The position numbers and the translations under genes are program-made. A DNA stretch of 64,000 nucleotides from Burkholderia pyrrocinia (lineage in GTDB: Bacteria > Pseudomonadota > Gammaproteobacteria > Burkholderiales > Burkholderiaceae): NCBI RefSeq assembly GCF_022809715.1, contig NZ_CP094459.1, positions 124,001 to 188,000 of the forward strand, written 5' to 3'. The notes under the pieces were generated by a model that worked only from the letters and a program-made list of their open reading frames with translations, did not search any database and had not been told where the DNA came from. This document shows, one piece after another, positions 13,321 to 22,915 of the stretch (its first letter is position 1; every line of letters starts with the position of its first letter).

Positions 13321-13469
13321 CGGTCTCCTCCTTCGTTCGGTTCGATATGAGCGTCCGATCATAACGGAGCCATCGCGCGCGTCATATGGCCGCCATCGCA
13401 TCGGCATGCGCAGCCTGACGCCGGCTGTCCGGTAAAATGCCGCTTTGCCTTCGCATCGTCGCTCCTACC

Positions 13470-14564
<1,095 letters not shown>

Positions 14565-14571
14565 ACGCAAG

Positions 14572-14605
14572 CGCTGTCATGCTGCACTGCGGGGTGACAG
14601 CGTTT
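14572..14605 (+). terminator. Possible hemE terminator
   Basis: CGCTGTCA (14572-14579) and TGACAGCG (14595-14602) form a perfect 8-bp stem with a 15-base loop, followed only by TTT. It lies 8 bp after the hemE stop. The short T tract makes it a moderate candidate. Confidence 0.5.
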
Positions 14606-14672
14606 CGCTGCCGGCGCTAAACAGGGCGCAACCCCGTACCGGTTGCCGATTCGTTGCTTGTCAAGACTTGAC

Positions 14673-14871
14673 TTATACACATTTTCCACGTTGCAGCGCG
14701 GTAGAGCCCTGTGTCGGTCAAATTGTCTCGCTATGGTTTGGTAATTTGAATAGCAGCCTTATGGAATAAGGCTCCGCGGGGCACCGCCGCAAACGGCGGA
14801 AAACCGCGGAAAACACGGCCCGGCGCGCGTTGCGGCCATTGAGCGGCGAGTTCTCAACAAAGTTATCCACA
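14673..14871 (+). promoter_or_regulatory. Two DnaA boxes between hemE and priA
   Basis: TTATACACA at 14673-14681 and TTATCCACA at 14863-14871 both match the DnaA box consensus TTATNCACA exactly. A third box, in the opposite orientation (TGTGGATAA, 15597-15605), lies inside priA. The 448-bp gap that holds the first two (14565-15012) contains no gene and, apart from the hemE hairpin, nothing else recognised. The boxes may make priA transcription DnaA-responsive, titrate DnaA, or be chance. Confidence 0.6.
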
Positions 14872-15012
14872 GGCTGGGCAGGGTATACGGCGATTCCTAA
14901 TGCGAATCCAAAACTTAGCGCCGAATCTGAAGTTTTACTTTAAGTTCGCTGCCGCGATGCGGGTGCGAGTGCAAGCCGTCCATGCGGCACGTACCGCCGC
15001 CGGGGCGCCGTG

Positions 15013-17274
15013 ATGAACGGCACCTACCTGCGCGTCGCGCTCGACCATCCGCTCGCGACCCTGTTCGACTACCGCTGCGATGCGCAACCGGCACCCGTGC
15101 CCGGCACGCTCGTGCAGGTGCCGTTCGGCAAGCGGCAGGCCGTCGGGCTCGTCTGCGAAGTGACGACTCACACCGACGTGCCGCCGTCCCGGCTGCGCGC
15201 GATCGATGCGATCTGCACCGACTTGCCGCCGCTGTCGGCGGACTGGCTCGCGCTCGTGTCGTTCGCGGCCGACTACTATCAGCGCGGGCGCGGCGAGGTC
15301 GCGCTGCCGGCGCTGCCGCAGGCGCTGCGCGACGCCGGACGCTGGGGGCGGCTGCTGGCGCCCGAGGTGCGCTACCGGCCGACGGAAGCCGGTCGTGCGG
15401 CACTGCCCGATGCGTTGCCCGCACGCGGGGCCGCGCTGCGACGGCTCGCGCAGGCGCTCGTCGACACCGGCTCGCTGGGGCTGCCCGACGCGCGCGCGCT
15501 GCATCCGAAGGCGGCTGCGACGCTCGACGACTGGGCGGCGCGCGGCTGGGTCGACGTCGAGGAGATCGGCTGGAACGACGCGCCTGTACCCAAAGCTGTG
15601 GATAACCTGTTGACAACCGGTGGACGAGCCGTGCCGCCGGCGCTCACCGACCAGCAGGCCGAGGCGCTCGACGCGATCCGCGCTGCGCAGGGTTTCGCGC
15701 CGTTCCTGCTGCACGGCGTGACGGGCAGCGGCAAGACCGAGGTCTATCTGCATGCGCTTGCGTCGCTGCTCGACGCGCGACCGGACGCGCAGGCGCTCGT
15801 GCTCGTCCCTGAAATCAACCTGACGCCGCAGTTCGAGGCCGCGTTTCGCGCGCGCTTCGCGGGTGCGCTCGCCGACGACGCGATCGTCACGCTGCACAGC
15901 GGGCTTGCCGAGGGCGAGCGCGCGCGCAACTGGCTTGCCGCGCACACGGGCCGCGCGCGGATCGTGCTCGGCACGCGCCTCGCGGTGCTCGCATCGATGC
16001 CGACGCTCGCGTTGATCGTCGTCGACGAGGAGCACGAGCCCGCGTACAAGCAGCAGGAAGGGCTGCGCTACTCGGCGCGCGATCTCGCCGTGTGGCGCGC
16101 GAAGCAGCTCGGCATCACGGTCGTGCTGGGCTCGGCGACGCCGTCGCTCGAAACCTGGTGGCAGGCCGAGCAGGGCCGCTACACGCGGCTCACGCTGTCG
16201 CGCCGCGCGGTGGCCGACGCGACGCTGCCGACCGTGCGGCTGATCGATCTCGAGGAGGAGCGGCGGCGCGGGCGCGCGTCGATGGGCGGGCTGTCGGGGC
16301 CGCTCGTCGGCGCGCTGAAGGCGCGGCTCGAGCGTGGCGAGCAAAGCCTCGTGTTCCTGAACCGGCGCGGCTACGCGCCGCAACTCGCGTGCGACGCATG
16401 CGGCTGGGTCGCGGGCTGCCCGCGCTGCAGCGCGTACGTCGTGCTGCACAAGCCCGAGCATGCGCTGCGCTGCCATCACTGCGGCTGGGAGGCGCGCATT
16501 CCGCGGTCGTGCCCCGAGTGCGGCAACGTCGACATCGCGCCGCTCGGGCGCGGCACGCAGCGCATCGAGGAGGCGCTCGCCGAGGCCGTGCCGGGCGCGC
16601 GCGTGCTGCGGATCGACGCGGACAGCACGCGCCGCAAGGGCAGCGCGCAGGCGCTCTTTTCCGACGTGCACGCGGGCGAGGTCGACATCCTCGTCGGCAC
16701 GCAGATGATCGCGAAGGGGCACGACTTCCAGCGCGTGTCGCTCGTCGGCGTGCTCAACGCCGACACCGCGCTGTTCTCGCACGACTTCCGTGCGAGCGAA
16801 CGGCTGTTCGCGCAGCTGATGCAGGTGAGCGGCCGCGCGGGCCGCGCCGGGCTGCCGGGCGAGGTGATGGTGCAGACGCGCTACCCGCGTCACGCGCTGT
16901 ACCACGCGCTCGGGCGGCAGGATTACGTCGGCTTCGCGAATTCGACGCTCGGCGAGCGCCGCGACGCGCACCTGCCGCCGTTCGTCTACCAGGCGCTGTT
17001 GCGCGCCGAAGGGCGCACGCTCGACGCGGCGCTCGCGTTCCTGCTGCAGGCCGCGGCCGCGTTGCCGGGGCTGCCGGGCGCCGATCGCGTGACCGTGTAC
17101 GACGCGGTGCCGATGACGATCGTCAAGGTCGCGAACGTCCACCGCGCGCAGTTGCTGCTCGAAAGTGCGTCGCGGGCGGCGCTGCAGCATGCGCTGCGCG
17201 CATGGCAGCCGGAGCTGCGTGCGCTGAAGGGCGTGCTGCGGTGGAGCGTCGAAGTCGATCCGCTGGATATCTGA
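15013..17274 (+). CDS. priA: Primosomal replication restart helicase PriA
   Basis: The 753-residue 3'-5' helicase reloads the replisome at collapsed forks. The N-terminal DNA-binding domain spans about residues 1-200. The Walker A motif GVTGSGKT is at 235-242 and the DEEH box (VDEEHEPAYKQQ) at about 338-341. An eight-cysteine zinc region starts at Cys460 (CDACGWVAGCPRC...CHHC...CPECGN). The helicase motif GTQMIAKGHDF and the C-terminal domain follow. ATG 15013 is preceded by an in-frame GTG (15010). The linker region VPKAVDNLLTTGG is encoded by the DNA containing the third DnaA box. It is an isolated gene in the plus orientation. Confidence 0.95.
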   Translation: MNGTYLRVALDHPLATLFDYRCDAQPAPVPGTLVQVPFGKRQAVGLVCEVTTHTDVPPSRLRAIDAICTDLPPLSADWLALVSFAADYYQRGRGEVALPALPQALRDAGRWGRLLAPEVRYRPTEAGRAALPDALPARGAALRRLAQALVDTGSLGLPDARALHPKAAATLDDWAARGWVDVEEIGWNDAPVPKAVDNLLTTGGRAVPPALTDQQAEALDAIRAAQGFAPFLLHGVTGSGKTEVYLHALASLLDARPDAQALVLVPEINLTPQFEAAFRARFAGALADDAIVTLHSGLAEGERARNWLAAHTGRARIVLGTRLAVLASMPTLALIVVDEEHEPAYKQQEGLRYSARDLAVWRAKQLGITVVLGSATPSLETWWQAEQGRYTRLTLSRRAVADATLPTVRLIDLEEERRRGRASMGGLSGPLVGALKARLERGEQSLVFLNRRGYAPQLACDACGWVAGCPRCSAYVVLHKPEHALRCHHCGWEARIPRSCPECGNVDIAPLGRGTQRIEEALAEAVPGARVLRIDADSTRRKGSAQALFSDVHAGEVDILVGTQMIAKGHDFQRVSLVGVLNADTALFSHDFRASERLFAQLMQVSGRAGRAGLPGEVMVQTRYPRHALYHALGRQDYVGFANSTLGERRDAHLPPFVYQALLRAEGRTLDAALAFLLQAAAALPGLPGADRVTVYDAVPMTIVKVANVHRAQLLLESASRAALQHALRAWQPELRALKGVLRWSVEVDPLDI

Positions 17275-17395
17275 GCGGCGCCCGCGCAGCCGTCGCGCGG
17301 TGCGCCGCCGCGTTGAAGCCCGGGCCGCCGGGCCCCCTCCGAACCGTCTCTCGTCGCGCGCTCATACCAGGCGGCACACTCGTCGCCACACCCAG

Positions 17396-17574
17396 TGCAA
17401 CCCGTTTTCGTCCGCCGCCGTGCGCGCCGGAGGTTGCACGCGCATGTCGAATCGGCTCGATCAGGGAAAACACCGATCCCCGGACCGCGGGCAACTCCTA
17501 GGTTGCAACCTTCTAAGTGGCTGATTATATTGACTAACTCAAGGGTGCAACCCATCTCTCAATTTGGTTGCACC
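17396..17574 (+). promoter_or_regulatory. Predicted PutA operator cluster and putA promoter
   Basis: The motif GTTGCA or its complement TGCAAC occurs at 17396-17401, 17433-17438, 17501-17510 (as the palindrome GGTTGCAACC), 17546-17551 (inside GGGTGCAACCC) and 17567-17572 (GGTTGCACC). GTTGCA is the known recognition element of the ribbon-helix-helix domain of E. coli PutA. TTGCAA (17503-17508) and TATATT (17526-17531) are 17 bp apart and make a good sigma70 promoter that overlaps the palindrome, so PutA binding would block polymerase. The rest of the 377-bp gap (from 17275) shows nothing else. Confidence 0.75.
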
Positions 17575-17651
17575 TTTTTATTGCGTGCCGTAGGATTTCG
17601 CGCATCCTCTCACACCACATTGCCGGGCTCGCACCGGCGCACGAACCCACC

Positions 17652-20600
17652 ATGGCAAGCACGACTCTCGGCGTCAAAGTCGACGACATTCTCCGCTCGC
17701 GCCTCAAGGACGCCGCCGCGCGTCTGGAGCGCACTCCCCACTGGCTGATCAAGCAGGCGATCTTCGCGTATCTCGAGCGGATCGAGCACGGCCAGCTGCC
17801 GCCCGAGCTGTCGGGCCACAGCGGTGTCACGGAGCTCGCCGACGGTCAGACTGCGGACGGCGACGACGACAACTCGCCGCATCCGTTCCTCGAGTTCGCG
17901 CAGAACGTGCAGCCGCAGTCGGTGCTGCGCGCGGCGATCACGGCCGCGTACCGCCGCCCCGAGCCGGAATGCGTGCCGTTCCTGCTCGGCCAGGCGCGCC
18001 TGCCCGCGAACCTGCAGGCGGACGCGCAGGCGCTGGCGACGAAGCTCGTCGAGGCGCTGCGCGAGAAGAGTTCGGGCGGCGGCGTCGAAGGGCTGATCCA
18101 CGAATTCTCGCTGTCGAGCCAGGAGGGCGTCGCGCTGATGTGCCTCGCCGAAGCGCTGCTGCGCATTCCCGATCGCGCGACGCGCGATGCGCTGATCCGC
18201 GACAAGATCAGCAAGGGCGACTGGCGCTCGCACGTCGGCCATGCGCCGTCGCTGTTCGTCAACGCGGCGACCTGGGGGCTGATGATCACCGGCAAGCTCG
18301 TGACGACCAACAGCGAAGCGGGCCTGTCGTCGGCGCTCACGCGCCTGATCGGCCGCGGCGGCGAGCCGCTGATCCGCAAGGGCGTCGACATGGCGATGCG
18401 CCTGATGGGCGAGCAGTTCGTCACCGGCGAAACGATCTCCGAAGCGCTGGCCAACAGCCGCAAGTACGAAGCGCGCGGCTTCCGCTACTCGTACGACATG
18501 CTCGGCGAAGCGGCGACGACCGAAGAGGACGCACAGCGCTACTACGCATCGTACGAGCAGGCGATCCACGCGATCGGCAAGGCGGCCGGCGGCCGCGGCA
18601 TCTACGAAGGCCCGGGCATCTCGATCAAGCTGTCGGCGCTGCACGCGCGCTACTCGCGCTCGCAGCAGGACCGCACGATGAGCGAGCTGCTGCCGCGCGT
18701 GCGCGCGCTCGCGCTGCTCGCGCGCCGCTACGACATCGGCCTGAACATCGACGCGGAAGAAGCCGACCGCCTCGAACTGTCGCTCGACCTGCTCGAGGCG
18801 CTGTGCTTCGATCCGGATCTCGCGGGCTGGAACGGCATCGGCTTCGTCGTGCAGGGCTACCAGAAGCGCTGCCCGTTCGTGATCGACTACCTGATCGATC
18901 TCGCGCGCCGCAGCCGTCACCGCCTGATGATCCGCCTCGTGAAGGGCGCGTACTGGGATAGCGAGATCAAGCGTGCGCAGGTCGACGGCCTCGAAGGCTA
19001 TCCGGTCTATACGCGCAAGATCTACACCGACGTGTCGTACCTCGCGTGCGCGAAGAAGCTGCTCGCGGCGCCCGACGCCGTCTACCCGCAGTTCGCGACG
19101 CACAACGCATACACGCTGGCCGCGATCTACCAGCTCGCGGGCCAGAACTACTACCCGGGCCAGTACGAATTCCAGTGCCTGCACGGGATGGGCGAACCGC
19201 TGTACGAGGAAGTCACGGGCCGCGACAAGCTGAACCGCCCGTGCCGCGTGTACGCGCCGGTCGGCACGCACGAGACGCTGCTCGCGTACCTGGTGCGCCG
19301 CCTGCTCGAGAACGGCGCGAACACGTCGTTCGTGAACCGCATCGCGGATAAAACCGTGTCGGTGAAGGAGCTGGTCGCCGATCCGGTCGATGAAGCGATG
19401 AAGGTCGTGCCGCTCGGCGCGCCGCACGCGAAGATTCCGCTGCCGCGCAACCTGTACGGCGACGAGCGTCCCAACTCGATGGGCCTCGACCTGTCGAACG
19501 AACACCGTCTCGCGTCGCTGTCGTCCGCGCTGCTCGCGAGCGCGCATTTCCCGTGGCGCGCGGCGCCGATGCTCGCCGACGACGCGCTCGCCGACGCGCC
19601 GGCCCGCGACGTGCGCAACCCGGCCGACCAGCGCGATACGGTCGGCACGGTCAGCGAAGCGACGGCCGAACACGTGAGCGCGGCGCTCGCGCACGCGGTG
19701 GCCGCCGCGCCGATCTGGCAGGCGACGCCGGTCGACGCGCGTGCCGATTGCCTGGTGCGTGCCGCCGACCTGCTCGAAGCGCAGATGCATACGCTGATGG
19801 GCCTGATCGTGCGCGAAGCCGGCAAGTCGCTGCCGAACGCGATCGCCGAGATCCGCGAAGCGGTCGACTTCCTGCGCTACTACGCCGCGCAGATCCGCGA
19901 CGAATTCTCGAACGACACGCACCGCCCGCTCGGCCCCGTGGTCTGCATCAGCCCGTGGAACTTCCCGCTCGCGATCTTCATGGGCCAGGTGGCGGCGGCG
20001 CTCGCAGCCGGCAACACGGTGCTCGCGAAGCCGGCCGAACAGACGCCGCTGATCGCCGCGCAAGCCGTGCGCCTGCTGCGCGAGGCCGGCGTGCCGGCCG
20101 GCGCGGTGCAACTGCTGCCGGGCGACGGCGAGACCGTCGGCGCGGCGCTGGTCGCCGATCCGCGCACGCGTGCGGTGATGTTCACGGGTTCGACCGAAGT
20201 CGCGCGCCTGATCAACAAGACGCTCGCCGCGCGCCTCGATCCGGACGGCAAGCCGATTCCGCTGATCGCGGAAACGGGCGGCCAGAACGCGATGATCGTC
20301 GATTCGTCGGCACTCGCGGAGCAGGTCGTCGCGGACGTGATGCAGTCGTCGTTCGACTCGGCCGGTCAACGGTGTTCGGCGCTGCGCGTTCTGTGTCTGC
20401 AGGACGATGTCGCGGACCGCACGCTGACGATGCTCAAGGGCGCGATGCACGAGCTCGCGCTCGGCAACCCCGACCGTCTGTCGACGGACGTCGGCCCGGT
20501 GATCGACGGCGAAGCGAAGCAGACGATCGATACGCACGTCGCGGCGATGAAGGACAAGGGCCACGCGGTCACGCAGCTGCCGACGCCCGATGCGTGCGCG

Positions 20601-21584
20601 CACGGCACGTTCGTGCCGCCGACGCTGATCGAGATCGGCAGCATCGACGAGCTCAAGCGTGAAGTGTTCGGCCCCGTGCTGCACGTCGTGCGCTACCGCC
20701 GCAACCAGCTCGACAAGCTGCTCGAGCAGATCCGCGCGACGGGTTACGGCCTGACGCTCGGCATCCACACGCGGATCGACGAGACGATCGCGCACGTGAT
20801 CTCGAACGCACACGTCGGCAACATCTACGTGAACCGCAACGTGATCGGCGCGGTGGTCGGCGTGCAGCCGTTCGGCGGCGAAGGGCTGTCGGGCACGGGC
20901 CCGAAGGCCGGCGGCGCGCTGTACCTGCAGCGCCTGCTCGCGACGCGTCCGTCGGGCCTGCCGCGCTCGCTCGCGCAGACGCTGATTGCGGACGGCGCGG
21001 TCGAAGGCGATGCGCGCGGCAACCCGGCGGCGGCGCTCACGACGCTGCGCGACTGGCTGATCGAGCAGCGCGAACCGGCGCTGGCCGCGCGTTGCGACGG
21101 TTATCTCGCGCAGGTGCCGGCCGGCGCGACCGCGGTGCTGACCGGCCCGACGGGCGAACGAAACACGTATACACTCGGCCCGCGCGGCACGGTGCTGTGT
21201 GTCGCGGCGACGCCGGGCGGCGCGCGCGCGCAGTTCGCGGCGGTGCTCGCGACCGGCAACCGCGCGTTGTTCGCCGGCGCGGCCGGCGAGGCGCTCGTCG
21301 CCGCGCTGCCGGCGTCGCTGAAGCCGCACGCGGCCGTGCGCAAGCAGGCCGACGCGGCGTTCGACGCGGTGCTGTTCGAAGGCGACAGCGACGAACTGCA
21401 GACGCTCGTGAAGGACGTCGCGCAGCGGCCGGGCCCGATCGTGTCGGTGCAGGGCGTGTCGGTGGGCGCGTTCGAGAACGGCGACGCGGAAGACTACGCG
21501 CTGGAGCGGCTGCTGACCGAGCGCTCGGTCAGCGTGAATACGGCCGCGGCGGGCGGCAATGCGAATTTGATGACGATCGGCTGA
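17652..21584 (+). CDS. putA: Trifunctional PutA: DNA-binding repressor, proline dehydrogenase and P5C/glutamate-semialdehyde dehydrogenase
   Basis: The 1310-residue protein oxidises proline to glutamate. Residues about 1-45 form a ribbon-helix-helix (TTLGVKVDDILRSRLKDAAA) making it an autogenous repressor. The FAD-dependent proline dehydrogenase barrel follows (YEGPGISIKLSALHARYSR, RLVKGAYWDSEIKRAQVDG, EFQCLHGMGEPLYEEV). The aldehyde dehydrogenase domain occupies about 640-1120, with the general-base Glu in LIAETGGQNAM (Glu874) and the catalytic Cys in AGQRCSALRV (Cys908). A C-terminal domain typical of long PutA proteins ends the chain. ATG 17652 begins MASTTLGVKV, the expected N-terminus. 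The substrate intermediate is channelled between the two active sites in this family. Confidence 0.96.
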   Translation: MASTTLGVKVDDILRSRLKDAAARLERTPHWLIKQAIFAYLERIEHGQLPPELSGHSGVTELADGQTADGDDDNSPHPFLEFAQNVQPQSVLRAAITAAYRRPEPECVPFLLGQARLPANLQADAQALATKLVEALREKSSGGGVEGLIHEFSLSSQEGVALMCLAEALLRIPDRATRDALIRDKISKGDWRSHVGHAPSLFVNAATWGLMITGKLVTTNSEAGLSSALTRLIGRGGEPLIRKGVDMAMRLMGEQFVTGETISEALANSRKYEARGFRYSYDMLGEAATTEEDAQRYYASYEQAIHAIGKAAGGRGIYEGPGISIKLSALHARYSRSQQDRTMSELLPRVRALALLARRYDIGLNIDAEEADRLELSLDLLEALCFDPDLAGWNGIGFVVQGYQKRCPFVIDYLIDLARRSRHRLMIRLVKGAYWDSEIKRAQVDGLEGYPVYTRKIYTDVSYLACAKKLLAAPDAVYPQFATHNAYTLAAIYQLAGQNYYPGQYEFQCLHGMGEPLYEEVTGRDKLNRPCRVYAPVGTHETLLAYLVRRLLENGANTSFVNRIADKTVSVKELVADPVDEAMKVVPLGAPHAKIPLPRNLYGDERPNSMGLDLSNEHRLASLSSALLASAHFPWRAAPMLADDALADAPARDVRNPADQRDTVGTVSEATAEHVSAALAHAVAAAPIWQATPVDARADCLVRAADLLEAQMHTLMGLIVREAGKSLPNAIAEIREAVDFLRYYAAQIRDEFSNDTHRPLGPVVCISPWNFPLAIFMGQVAAALAAGNTVLAKPAEQTPLIAAQAVRLLREAGVPAGAVQLLPGDGETVGAALVADPRTRAVMFTGSTEVARLINKTLAARLDPDGKPIPLIAETGGQNAMIVDSSALAEQVVADVMQSSFDSAGQRCSALRVLCLQDDVADRTLTMLKGAMHELALGNPDRLSTDVGPVIDGEAKQTIDTHVAAMKDKGHAVTQLPTPDACAHGTFVPPTLIEIGSIDELKREVFGPVLHVVRYRRNQLDKLLEQIRATGYGLTLGIHTRIDETIAHVISNAHVGNIYVNRNVIGAVVGVQPFGGEGLSGTGPKAGGALYLQRLLATRPSGLPRSLAQTLIADGAVEGDARGNPAAALTTLRDWLIEQREPALAARCDGYLAQVPAGATAVLTGPTGERNTYTLGPRGTVLCVAATPGGARAQFAAVLATGNRALFAGAAGEALVAALPASLKPHAAVRKQADAAFDAVLFEGDSDELQTLVKDVAQRPGPIVSVQGVSVGAFENGDAEDYALERLLTERSVSVNTAAAGGNANLMTIG

Positions 21585-21611
21585 TCATCCTTGCCGTTCG
21601 GATCAAACAAA

Positions 21612-21641
21612 GAAGCGGCAAGGCGATCCCGAAGCCGCTTC
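21612..21641 (+). terminator. Hairpin after putA
   Basis: GAAGCGGC (21612-21619) and GCCGCTTC (21634-21641) form an 8-bp stem 27 bp after the putA stop and 26 bp before the next start codon. It has no T run, so it may be a weak terminator or an mRNA-processing structure. Confidence 0.4.
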
Positions 21642-21667
21642 ATTTACCCTGGTACCAAGGAGATGCT

Positions 21668-22807
21668 ATGCAACACACGATGAAAAAGGTGGCAGGCGCG
21701 ACGTTCGTCGCGGTCATGTCGCTGGCGGGGACGGCCCATGCGGATGACGTGAAGATCGGTTACGCAGGGCCGATGACGGGCGCGCAGGCGCACTACGGCA
21801 AGGATATGCAGAACGGGATCGTGCTCGCGCTGGAAGACTTCAACGCGACGAACCCGAAGATCGGCGGCAAGCCGGTGAAGTTCGTGCTCAGCACGCAGGA
21901 CGACCAGGCTGACCCGCGCACGGGCACGACGGTCGCGCAGAAGCTCGTCGACGACGGCATCAAGGGCATGCTCGGCCACTTCAACTCGGGCACGACGATC
22001 CCGGCTTCGCGCATCTACGCGAATGCGGGCATTCCGGAAATCGCGATGGCGACCGCGCCGGAATACACGCAGCAAGGCTACAAGACGACCTTCCGCATGA
22101 TGACGTCCGACACGCAGCAGGGCTCGGTGGCCGGCACGTTCGCGTCGAAGGATCTCGGCATGAAGAAGATCGCGATCGTCGACGACCGCACGGCCTACGG
22201 CCAGGGTCTCGCCGACCAGTTCGAGAAGGCCGCGAAGGCCGGCGGCGCGACGATCGTCGACCGCGAATTCACGAACGACAAGGCAGTCGACTTCAAGGCG
22301 ATCCTGACCAAGCTGAAGGCGGCGAAGCCGGACCTCGTCTACTACGGCGGCGCGGATTCGCAGGCAGCGCCGATGGTCAAGCAGATGAAGGCGCTCGGCA
22401 TCGCGGCACCGCTGATGAGCGGCGAAATGGTGAAGACGCCGACGTTCCTGAAGATCGCGGGCAACGCATCGGAAGGCACGATCGCTTCGCTGGCGGGCCT
22501 CCCGCTCGAAGAGATGCCTGGCGGCAAGGCCTACGCCGACAAGTACAAGAAGCGCTTCGGCGAAGAAGTGCAGACCTACTCGCCGTACGCCTACGACGGC
22601 GCGATGGCGATGCTCAACGCGATGAAGAAGGCCGATTCGACCGATCCGGCGAAGTACCTGCCGGTGCTCGCGAAGAGCGACATGGCGGGTGTCACGTCGA
22701 CGCACGTCGCGTATGACGCGAAGGGCGACCTGAAGAACGGCGGCATCACGATGTACAAGGTCGAGAAGGGCGAGTGGAAGCCGCTGAAGAGCATCGGCGG
22801 CAAGTAA
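21668..22807 (+). CDS. Branched-chain amino-acid-type ABC transporter substrate-binding protein
   Basis: The 379-residue periplasmic protein has a signal peptide (MQHTMKKVAGATFVAVMSLAGTAHA). It is of the LivK/BraC class: VKIGYAGPMTGAQAHYGKDMQNG, then GHFNSGTTIPASRIYANAGI with the ligand-binding Ser/Thr cluster, and VDDRTAYGQGLADQFEKAAKA. AAGGAG at 21658-21663 is a near-perfect ribosome site for ATG 21668. No liv permease or ATPase genes adjoin, so it either serves a transporter encoded elsewhere or acts alone. Placement behind putA hints at an amino-acid ligand, but the ligand is not determined. Confidence 0.88.
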   Translation: MQHTMKKVAGATFVAVMSLAGTAHADDVKIGYAGPMTGAQAHYGKDMQNGIVLALEDFNATNPKIGGKPVKFVLSTQDDQADPRTGTTVAQKLVDDGIKGMLGHFNSGTTIPASRIYANAGIPEIAMATAPEYTQQGYKTTFRMMTSDTQQGSVAGTFASKDLGMKKIAIVDDRTAYGQGLADQFEKAAKAGGATIVDREFTNDKAVDFKAILTKLKAAKPDLVYYGGADSQAAPMVKQMKALGIAAPLMSGEMVKTPTFLKIAGNASEGTIASLAGLPLEEMPGGKAYADKYKKRFGEEVQTYSPYAYDGAMAMLNAMKKADSTDPAKYLPVLAKSDMAGVTSTHVAYDAKGDLKNGGITMYKVEKGEWKPLKSIGGK

Positions 22808-22860
22808 GCAGCCTGTGAATCGCGGGCGGCGGCGAAGGTCGCTGCCCGGCCGATCATGCG

Positions 22861-22898
22861 AAAAAGCCACCGGGCCGTCGGGCCTGGTGGCTTTTTTT
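22861..22898. terminator. Bidirectional intrinsic terminator between convergent genes
   Basis: AAAAAGCCACC pairs with GGTGGCTTTTTTT around a G+C-rich inner stem (GGCC...GGCC). A run on one side and T run on the other let it work for both the binding-protein gene and the convergent AMP-ligase gene. Confidence 0.88.
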
Positions 22899-22915
22899 AT
22901 CGGCGTGAGCGGACG

